Source: an uncultured Bacteroidota bacterium (GTDB taxonomy: Bacteria; Bacteroidota; Bacteroidia; Chitinophagales; Chitinophagaceae). From it: 12,605 nucleotides of DNA. The notes below the pieces were generated by a model, which saw only the letters and a list, made by a program, of their open reading frames with translations, was not told the DNA's origin and did not search any database. The position numbers and the translations under genes were made by a program. The number at the start of each line of letters is the position of its first letter. Position 1 is the stretch's first letter. This document shows positions 7,180 through 12,605 of the stretch, in pieces. The stretch spans positions 1 to 12,605 of the forward strand of contig CAMLKS010000032.1 of assembly GCA_946480675.1 (NCBI GenBank). The letters run 5' to 3'.

Positions 7180-7188
7180 ACGTGAATA

Positions 7189-7896
7189 TTATTTATTTTT
7201 GTTCTTATTGAATTTACGGTTTTTGCCATAATTATTTCCATAATTACCACCGTTATTATTGCCGTAATTGCTGCCACCGCCACGGTTGCCACTACCACCG
7301 CCACGGTTGCGGCTGTTATTGTTGTTGTTGTTCCGCTGTTTGAAGTTGGTACGGGTATCGAAGTAAACCCTGTAGCCCCCCGGTTCGTACTGCAGTTCAC
7401 CATTAGTAAGTGCTGCCAGTTCGGTACGTATCATATCATCGTGCACAGGCTCTTTGTGCCAGTTGGTATATGATAGCTTCATGTAGTAGCCAATAGTTTG
7501 CGTAAAGCCCTGCTTTTTTTCAGGGTCGGTTTCTTGTAGTGCTTTGGCTATAAGCGCTTCCAGGTTTTTGCCAAAGTGCCTATGCGATATGCTGGATTGA
7601 GGATAAGGTAATACCTCAGGTTTCTTAAACACTTCTTCCGGTTTGGGTGCAGGATAAGGTGCATCCACATCCAGTTGAAAATCCGTCATTTGGTACAGGT
7701 GGTCCCAAAGTTTGTGTTTGTAGTCTTCAATGGTTTTCAAATGCGGGTTGAGTGTACCCATCAGTTCTATGATAGCTTCTGCGTTTCGCAGGCGGCGGGC
7801 ACGGTCTTCTATTGTCACCAGGTATTCCACCATACGTTGCACATTGCGTCCGTATTCGGGCATCAGCATTTTGCTGCGTGTAGTATTGTATTCCAT
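7189..7896 (-). CDS. DUF4290 protein with Asn/Gly-rich, basic C-terminal tail
   Basis: A DUF4290 protein, a Bacteroidota family with no established function. The conserved part (about 1-180) begins MEYNTTRSKMLMPEYGRNVQ and contains VTIEDRARR (27-35), LNPHLK (49-54), YKHKLWDHL (59-67), DVDAPYP and a second conserved block around GKNLEALI and IGYYMKLSYTNWH. From about residue 187 the last 49 residues are almost only N, G, R, K, S and Y: a run of six Asn, two copies of GNRGGGS-like heptads, then NYGNN repeats and a lysine-rich end. Such RGG-like tails often bind RNA or are disordered, but this is inference. It lies directly upstream of murA, 9 bases apart, a pairing I recall from other Bacteroidota. 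The ATG at 7896 fits the family N-terminus. Confidence 0.88.
   Translation of the reverse strand: MEYNTTRSKMLMPEYGRNVQRMVEYLVTIEDRARRLRNAEAIIELMGTLNPHLKTIEDYKHKLWDHLYQMTDFQLDVDAPYPAPKPEEVFKKPEVLPYPQSSISHRHFGKNLEALIAKALQETDPEKKQGFTQTIGYYMKLSYTNWHKEPVHDDMIRTELAALTNGELQYEPGGYRVYFDTRTNFKQRNNNNNNSRNRGGGSGNRGGGSNYGNNNGGNYGNNYGKNRKFNKNKNK
7205..7333 (-). repeat. Low-complexity repeat coding the Asn/Gly tail of the DUF4290 protein
   Basis: The tail region contains a trinucleotide run (GTT units near 7315-7332, coding six Asn) and a 16-base direct repeat CCACCGCCACGGTTGC at 7274 and 7295. The offset of 21 bases is exactly seven codons, giving two GNRGGGS-type heptads. Further toward the C-terminus are imperfect NYGNN repeats. 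These in-frame units could expand or contract without breaking the frame. Confidence 0.7.
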
Positions 7897-8072
7897 TTTA
7901 AAGCTTGTAGTTAAAAAGATAAACTAAGGCACCAAGAGGTGCGCGTGTAAATAGTACATTGCAATGTTGAAGGCTGCATGGCAAGTTTTAGCCGGAAAAG
8001 GAAGGAGGCTAATATTGCCGGGGTGTGCATAGCAAATATAGGACTTTAAAAACAGACAAATGAAGACGCATT

Positions 8073-8101
8073 GCTTTTAATCTGCATTTAATGTTAAAAG
8101 C
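8073..8101 (+). repeat. Inverted repeat around the start codon of the secreted protein gene
   Basis: GCTTTTAA (8073-8080) and TTAAAAGC (8094-8101) form a perfect 8-base inverted pair with a 13-base loop whose last three bases are the ATG at 8091. If transcribed it could mask this start, or it may sit in the leader if translation starts at the in-frame ATG at 8112. The arms are AT-rich and such a pair may be chance. Confidence 0.3.
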
Positions 8102-10472
8102 TTTAATTTACATGCTCCATTACCCTAATCCGTTTCTATTGAGTAGATACTACTACATACTGTTCGCTGTTTTATTTTTTTCCGGCAATTTATTGTTTGC
8201 ACAGAATTTTTATCCTGTTACGCACCTTAGCGGCACGCAGGTAATAGGTAATACAGATGTAGAGGTGAAAGGCATAAACAATCCCGGCGGATACCCCGGC
8301 ATCAGTCACTGCGATGCGGGGCCGTACTGGATAGGGCAGGGCACCTCAGGAACCACGGCTACGTTCTCGGGTTATAGTTTTATTTTCTCAAAAGCCGTAC
8401 GCATGCTGAAGCTACAATTTACCGCCAGTGATACGGGGGAACGTATCAGTTTGTACATCAACGGGAACCATTACAATATTCAACCGGCAGATATCGGCAA
8501 TTTCTTTTCATCCTGTGGTTATAACGGCAGAACACTTATTACCAACGGGGACCTGACATTCAGGGCAGGCTCCGGCATAGTAGGGAATAATACACAGGTG
8601 GTGATAGAAGATAGCATCAAGCAGATAGATGTGCTGAATGCGAATGACATTGATGGTAGTTTTTTCAACTTTTACTTCGTTCAAGATACAGTAGTGGAAA
8701 TTGATGATTGTAACGATACGCTGCTATGTAGGGGAGATACTTTAAGAGTGAAGTATAGCGTTTCAGGTACCTTTTCAAATACGAATGTCTTTTCCCTGCA
8801 GCTATCGGATAAATACGGTGATTTCAGAAGCCCTACGGTGCTGAGTACTATTAACAGTACAGTAGCCGGGATGTTTGAATGCGTGGTTCCTGCTATACCA
8901 TCGGGGGAAGGGTACCGTTTGCGCATAGTGGCGAGCGATCCGTTATATACCTCCAGGCTTTCACCATTTACGCTTTCGATAGGCAATCCGCCGGTTATTG
9001 GGGCATCTAATAACGGGCCAGTATGCGAAGGGGAAAAAGGGCAGATAACCATGACCATCTATATGTCGAACTATACGGATGTGTTTTGGAACGGGCCGGG
9101 CCTGCTGCCGGATTATCCGACACGTGTTTATAATTTCCCTGCTGTAAAATTTTCAGACAGCGGGTGGTATGTAGGGCGTGTAGAAGATTACGGATGTGTA
9201 GCCTATGATAGCACAAAACTGGAAGTGAGGGCTAATCCTATAAAAGGGCTTGCCATAACAGATACCAGCGTATGCAGCAATGAAACACTGATATTGACCA
9301 GTGATGTAGCTGTGCCTGGCTCTACCAATGTATGGCTGCGGCCCGATGGTAGTTATGATACGACAAACACACTTACTGTAGTGCCAAATGCTGCGGCAAG
9401 CGGTATGTACCAATTGATAACCTACCTGGATGGCTGCTATTCGAGAGATACAGCCAATATAAGTATAAAGCCTGTGCCTGACCCGCAGATAACAAGCAAT
9501 ACACCTTGCGTGGGCGATACACTACGTATTGGCAGTAATGATACAACTCATAACGCCACTTATAGTTGGGTGGGGCCGTCGGGCTTTGCTATGACGGCTA
9601 AAGATACGGTAATAACACCTACCCTGCTGGATGCATCGGGTAAGTATGTGCTAGCCATTTCTGCTAATGGCTGTACGGTTGTGGATTCTGCTGCTGTTAT
9701 TGTTAAGTCGAGGCCGTACACACCTGCTGCGAATGGCGATACAGTGTTGTGCGAAGGTGCGGTGCTTTATTTAACGGGTGCGAATGCATTGCCCGATTCT
9801 AATACGTTTTATAGCTGGACCGGCCCGAATGGATTTAGAACCGATGAAATAAATACGCAAAAACGCGGCATGTCTGTACACGATGCGGGCGCGTATGTGT
9901 TTATGGGAGAAAGAGAAGGTTGTATGGCAGCAGATACACTTTATGTAGCTGTAAACCATACACCATATACGCCGCAAGCCACCAGCAACAGTCCGTTGAC
10001 TATAGGGCATACATTGCAGCTAACACTCGCAGAACCGGAACCTGGCGTAGCCTATTCATGGACGGGGCCTAATGGTTTTGCATCCAATGTATTCAACCCC
10101 AGTATTGAGAATGTGACTAAACAGCATGCCGGTACTTATATGGTAACCGGTGTTTTAGGTAGCTGCGCTTCATCTGCCATGGTTTTGGTAATGGTAGATG
10201 AAATAGCAGATACCGGCTACCTGTTGTTATACCCCAATCCGAATAATGGCAACTTTACTATAAAAGGCATGTTCCATGCAGAGCAATACGTGCCCATGCG
10301 CATTACTAATGCCGCCGGGCAGCTGGTATACAGCGATATGGTAAAGACCGAAAATAAAAAGCTGTATAAGGAAGTGAAACTGGGTAATGGGTTGGCCAGC
10401 GGCACATATACATTGCGCGTACTTATTGATGGTAAGTATCATTCACTCAGGTTTGCTGTAGTGCGGCAATAG
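8091..10472 (+). CDS. Secreted multi-Ig protein with type IX secretion sorting domain
   Basis: A 793-residue exported protein. The N-terminus is a signal peptide ending near FSGNLLFAQ (about 38); translation may instead start at the in-frame ATG at 8112, giving a shorter signal. Residues about 39-200 form a beta-rich module with PGGYPGISHCDAGPYWIGQG and LYINGNHYNI, seen to my recollection in other Chitinophagaceae surface proteins but without a known role. From about 203 to 705 there are roughly six Ig/PKD-like repeats of 75-95 residues, several sharing a YSWxGPxGF motif (WVGPSGF, then WTGPNGF twice). Four have a Cys near the start and a second Cys, often in a GC pair, 60-70 residues on, consistent with disulfides. 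Residues 708-793 (YPNPNNGNFTIKG ... GLASGTYTLRV ... FAVVRQ) are a type A sorting domain, so the protein should cross the outer membrane by type IX secretion and be anchored or released. No catalytic domain is visible; adhesion is a guess. Confidence 0.85.
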   Translation: MLKALIYMLHYPNPFLLSRYYYILFAVLFFSGNLLFAQNFYPVTHLSGTQVIGNTDVEVKGINNPGGYPGISHCDAGPYWIGQGTSGTTATFSGYSFIFSKAVRMLKLQFTASDTGERISLYINGNHYNIQPADIGNFFSSCGYNGRTLITNGDLTFRAGSGIVGNNTQVVIEDSIKQIDVLNANDIDGSFFNFYFVQDTVVEIDDCNDTLLCRGDTLRVKYSVSGTFSNTNVFSLQLSDKYGDFRSPTVLSTINSTVAGMFECVVPAIPSGEGYRLRIVASDPLYTSRLSPFTLSIGNPPVIGASNNGPVCEGEKGQITMTIYMSNYTDVFWNGPGLLPDYPTRVYNFPAVKFSDSGWYVGRVEDYGCVAYDSTKLEVRANPIKGLAITDTSVCSNETLILTSDVAVPGSTNVWLRPDGSYDTTNTLTVVPNAAASGMYQLITYLDGCYSRDTANISIKPVPDPQITSNTPCVGDTLRIGSNDTTHNATYSWVGPSGFAMTAKDTVITPTLLDASGKYVLAISANGCTVVDSAAVIVKSRPYTPAANGDTVLCEGAVLYLTGANALPDSNTFYSWTGPNGFRTDEINTQKRGMSVHDAGAYVFMGEREGCMAADTLYVAVNHTPYTPQATSNSPLTIGHTLQLTLAEPEPGVAYSWTGPNGFASNVFNPSIENVTKQHAGTYMVTGVLGSCASSAMVLVMVDEIADTGYLLLYPNPNNGNFTIKGMFHAEQYVPMRITNAAGQLVYSDMVKTENKKLYKEVKLGNGLASGTYTLRVLIDGKYHSLRFAVVRQ

Positions 10473-10529
10473 TATTGTCTATATCAACACGGTATAGTTA
10501 GTATCTTCGCCGGCACTAAACTTATTTAC

Positions 10530-11318
10530 ATGCTTTCATTGAATCTTGGTGGTAAAACAGCATTGATAGCAGGCAGCACGCAAGGTATAGGCTTTGCATC
10601 TGCACAGGCAATTGCTTCCTTAGGGGCCAATTGTGTACTCATAGCCCGTAACGAAGCAGCCCTAAAACAGGCAGTTTCAAAGCTGGATGCAGGGCAAGGC
10701 CAGCAACACAGCTACCTGGTGGCCGATTTCAGCCAGCCACAGCAGGTAAGCGATGTGGTAAGCGCATTTGTAAAAGACCAGCCGATACACATACTCGTTA
10801 ACAATAGTGGCGGGCCTGCCGCCGGGCCAATAGCAGATGCTGAACCAGAACAATTTATCAATGCCTTCCAGCAGCATCTTATCTGCAATCACATCCTTGC
10901 CAGGCTGGTAATACCCGGTATGAAAGCCGCCGGTTTCGGGCGTATTGTGAATGTAATATCTACCTCGGTTAAAATACCGCTGAAAGGCCTTGGTGTATCC
11001 AATACCATACGTGGGGCAGTAGCCAGCTGGGCTAAAACGATGGCCAATGAATTGGCACCTTTCGGTATCACAGTCAATAATGTATTGCCCGGTGCTACGG
11101 CAACAGGCAGGCTGGAGGCAATCATTAATAATAAAGTAAGTAAAACAGGCGCCAGTCTTGACGAAGTGGAACATGAGATGCTGGAAGAAATACCTGCAAA
11201 ACGTTTTGGCCTGCCGGAAGAAATAGCTGCTATGATAGCATTCCTGGCTTCGCCGGCTGCAGGGTATGTAAATGGCACCAGTATACCGGTGGATGGTGGC
11301 AGGACCGGCAGCATTTAA
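10530..11318 (+). CDS. SDR-family protein with a degenerate catalytic tetrad
   Basis: A 262-residue Rossmann protein of the short-chain dehydrogenase/reductase superfamily, closest to the 'beta-ketoacyl reductase-like' subgroup. The nucleotide motif is GSTQGIG (15-21) instead of TGxxxGIG; VNNSGG (90-95) replaces NNAG; the C-terminal PVDGG box is present. Catalytic Ser is S144, but the Tyr and Lys of YxxxK are replaced by S157 and R161 (SNTIR), and the Asn position appears to be H116. The subgroup is known for an imperfect tetrad, so this is a family trait more than decay. Function is unassigned; classic ketoacyl reduction is doubtful. The ATG at 10530 gives the standard N-terminus LGGKTALIAGS. 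It follows the secreted protein gene by 57 bases; TATCTTCG at 10502-10509 is a near match to a -7 box, but the nearest TTG is 24 bases away. Confidence 0.85.
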   Translation: MLSLNLGGKTALIAGSTQGIGFASAQAIASLGANCVLIARNEAALKQAVSKLDAGQGQQHSYLVADFSQPQQVSDVVSAFVKDQPIHILVNNSGGPAAGPIADAEPEQFINAFQQHLICNHILARLVIPGMKAAGFGRIVNVISTSVKIPLKGLGVSNTIRGAVASWAKTMANELAPFGITVNNVLPGATATGRLEAIINNKVSKTGASLDEVEHEMLEEIPAKRFGLPEEIAAMIAFLASPAAGYVNGTSIPVDGGRTGSI

Positions 11319-11380
11319 AGGCTGTGATTTTAAAAAATTACCACTTTTGTTACTAAAGTTTGAAAAAAGCATTAAATAAA

Positions 11381-11440
11381 CCGATAATTTTTGGCTGACA
11401 AAAAAATGACAAAGACGCATTGTCACAATTAAAATATCGG
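11381..11440. repeat. Nested dyads between the SDR gene and actA
   Basis: CCGATAATTTT (11381-11391) pairs with AAAATATCGG (11431-11440) with one bulged A, and inside lies TGACAA (11407-11412) / TTGTCA (11420-11425). The set lies after the SDR gene and about 70 bases before the candidate actA -7 element. It lacks a GC-rich stem plus T-run, so it is not a typical terminator. It might be a regulator site or chance in AT-rich DNA. The rest of this 263-base gap holds only the promoter-like element noted separately. Confidence 0.3.
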
Positions 11441-11507
11441 CTGAAACCCGCGCCAGTATTGAAAAACATTTTTTAACAAATGTGTATAAACTTTCGGTTT
11501 TGTGTTG

Positions 11508-11515
11508 TAGTTTTG
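11508..11515 (+). promoter_or_regulatory. Candidate Bacteroidota -7 element for actA
   Basis: TAGTTTTG matches TAnnTTTG exactly and ends 66 bases before the ATG at 11582. The -33 side is weak: a TGTG at 11481-11484 is 23 bases upstream. The long leader and absence of another candidate make this the likely start region for the alternative complex III operon. Confidence 0.45.
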
Positions 11516-11581
11516 CCCACGCTTTGTCTAAAAGGAACGTTAATTTTCAAAATTATTTCTGTGTCAGAATCTATTAAGCCG

Positions 11582-12605
11582 ATGTTCCGGAGTTTTGCTA
11601 ACAGCATTTTTGCTTTAGTAATCACTCTGTTTGCATTCAATTATTCTGCAAGCGCCGCACCTGATGGTAAGGCGTTATTCCAGTCGAACTGTGCCGCATG
11701 TCACAACCCGCTGAAAGATGCAACGGGTCCTGCACTGAAAGGTGTGGATGCACGTGTGCCCAGCAAAGAGTGGTTGCACAAATGGATTAAGAACTCTGCA
11801 GCTGTTATTGCCAGCGGCGACAAGTATGCAAATGACTTGTATGCCAAATGGAATAAAACAGCTATGACAGCGTTCCCTAACCTGTCTGATGAGGAGATCG
11901 ATGCCATCATAGCTTACACAAACTCTGTTGAGCCTCCTAAAACAGATGATGGTGGTGCAGCAGCGGCTACTTCTGCTACAAAAGATACAAGCGGCAGCAA
12001 ATGGATATACAGCATGGTTACCCTCATCCTGGTAGCACTGGCTTTCATCCTGTGGCGTGTAAATAGCGGCCTGCGCCGTGTGGCAAATGACAAAGATGGT
12101 GTTCCTAACGAAAAAGAAATTCCTTTCTACCGTAATAAAGTAGTTATCGCAATGACCGTGATACTGGTATTTATACTGGCCGGTTACTGGATAACAAATG
12201 GTGCTGTTGAAATGGGCCGCCAGCAAAACTATATGCCTGAGCAACCTATCTTCTACTCTCACAAAGTGCACGCGGGTATCAACCAGGTAAACTGTTTGTA
12301 TTGCCACGCCGGTGCTGAAAAGAGCAAGCACGCTATGATACCTTCTACCAACGTGTGTATGAACTGCCACAAGCAGATCAGCGAATACACGGGTGCTGAA
12401 GACCATCCGCTGGTAACTGCTGAAGGTAAAGAAGTAGACGGTACTGCAGAAATACAGAAACTGTACAAATATGCCGGTTGGGACCCTGCTAAAAAAGCAT
12501 ACATCCGTGACGAAAAAGGCAATATTAAAGCTACGCCTGTACAATGGGTGAAAATCCACAACCTGCCTGATCACGTTTATTTCAACCACTCTCAGCACGT
12601 AACAG
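11582..12605 (+). CDS. actA: Alternative complex III multihaem cytochrome c subunit ActA (5' part)
   Basis: The open frame runs off the window edge after 341 codons. It begins with a signal-like segment (MFRSFANSIFALVITLFAF) and then a monohaem cytochrome c domain with CAACH (37-41) and GPALKG. A membrane segment follows (WIYSMVTLILVALAFILW, about 141-158), a basic loop, a second membrane segment (about 187-205), and the start of a multihaem domain with CLYCH (238-242), CMNCH (259-263) and histidines in SHKVHAG and NHSQH that are likely distal haem ligands. This order, a monohaem domain fused through a hairpin to a multihaem domain, is what I recall for Bacteroidota ActA, which passes electrons from menaquinol oxidation toward cytochrome oxidase at the outer face of the inner membrane. 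I prefer the ATG at 11582; a GTG at 11561 would add seven residues. actB and further act genes should follow outside the window. Confidence 0.9.
   Translation, partial: MFRSFANSIFALVITLFAFNYSASAAPDGKALFQSNCAACHNPLKDATGPALKGVDARVPSKEWLHKWIKNSAAVIASGDKYANDLYAKWNKTAMTAFPNLSDEEIDAIIAYTNSVEPPKTDDGGAAAATSATKDTSGSKWIYSMVTLILVALAFILWRVNSGLRRVANDKDGVPNEKEIPFYRNKVVIAMTVILVFILAGYWITNGAVEMGRQQNYMPEQPIFYSHKVHAGINQVNCLYCHAGAEKSKHAMIPSTNVCMNCHKQISEYTGAEDHPLVTAEGKEVDGTAEIQKLYKYAGWDPAKKAYIRDEKGNIKATPVQWVKIHNLPDHVYFNHSQHVT

Noticed and set aside
7929..7942. A GCACC-AAGA-GGTGC hairpin in the gap between the DUF4290 gene and the secreted protein gene.
   Set aside because: The stem is only five bases, there is no gene end for it to terminate because the flanking genes diverge, and no promoter box lines up with it.
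8063..11422. The 11-mer AAGACGCATTG occurs upstream of both the secreted protein gene (8063) and actA (11412).
   Set aside because: Several pairs of identical 11-mers are expected by chance in 12.6 kb, and the two copies sit in different positions relative to their genes.
10677..11426. A 249-codon open frame on the minus strand opposite the SDR gene.
   Set aside because: No domain is recognisable, composition is atypical (many His, Tyr, Cys), and it overlaps a well-supported gene for almost its full length.
11675..12598. A 307-codon open frame on the minus strand opposite actA.
   Set aside because: It is the shadow of a codon-biased cytochrome gene: the plus strand has a signal peptide, CxxCH motifs and membrane segments, while the minus translation is rich in Cys, His and aromatic residues and has no recognisable domain.
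1..12605. Search for CRISPR arrays, tRNA/rRNA genes, insertion sequences, phage genes and toxin-antitoxin or defence genes.
   Set aside because: No regularly spaced repeats, no transposase or integrase motifs, no RNA-gene signatures and no recognisable defence proteins were seen.

Overview
The window looks like chromosomal DNA from a Bacteroidota bacterium, most likely of the Chitinophagaceae or a close relative. The signs are a secreted protein ending in a type IX secretion (Por) sorting domain, DUF4153 and DUF4290 proteins typical of this phylum, a MurA with Asp in place of the catalytic Cys, the start of an alternative complex III operon, and upstream elements that fit the Bacteroidota promoter pattern (TTTG / TAnnTTTG) in place of -35/-10 boxes. 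The family assignments come from recognising motifs; no database search was run.

Layout. (1) 9-3564, minus strand: a co-directional block read thyA -> folA -> a short methyltransferase-like protein -> a DUF4153 membrane protein. thyA and folA form the thymidylate/folate pair, and the third gene overlaps the folA stop by ATGA. The DUF4153 gene is split by a frameshift at a run of seven A's (1547-1553), and the methyltransferase-like gene has lost the SAM-binding core of its family. (2) 3716-4950, plus strand: a polyprenol-phosphate-type GT2 glycosyltransferase and, 2 bases on, a gamma-class carbonic anhydrase-like protein. (3) 5067-5795, plus: a small outer-membrane beta-barrel protein with its own promoter, an unusual charged tail and a strong hairpin terminator that probably serves both strands. 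(4) 5869-7896, minus: a DUF4290 gene followed 9 bases later by murA (peptidoglycan precursor synthesis). (5) 8091-10472, plus: a 793-residue secreted multi-Ig protein with a type IX sorting domain. (6) 10530-11318, plus: an SDR-family protein that has lost three of the four catalytic residues. (7) 11582-12605, plus: the 5' part of actA, the multihaem cytochrome c subunit of alternative complex III, cut by the window edge.

Most of this is core metabolism, envelope and respiration. I see no phage, transposon, CRISPR array, tRNA, rRNA or defence system, and no convincing new multi-gene system. The points most worth a second look are the frameshifted DUF4153 gene, the core-less methyltransferase coupled to folA, the SDR with a degenerate active site, and the unusual tails of the DUF4290 and beta-barrel proteins. 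No gene-free stretch exceeds 300 bases; the longest (11319-11581) holds a promoter-like element and a nested dyad.
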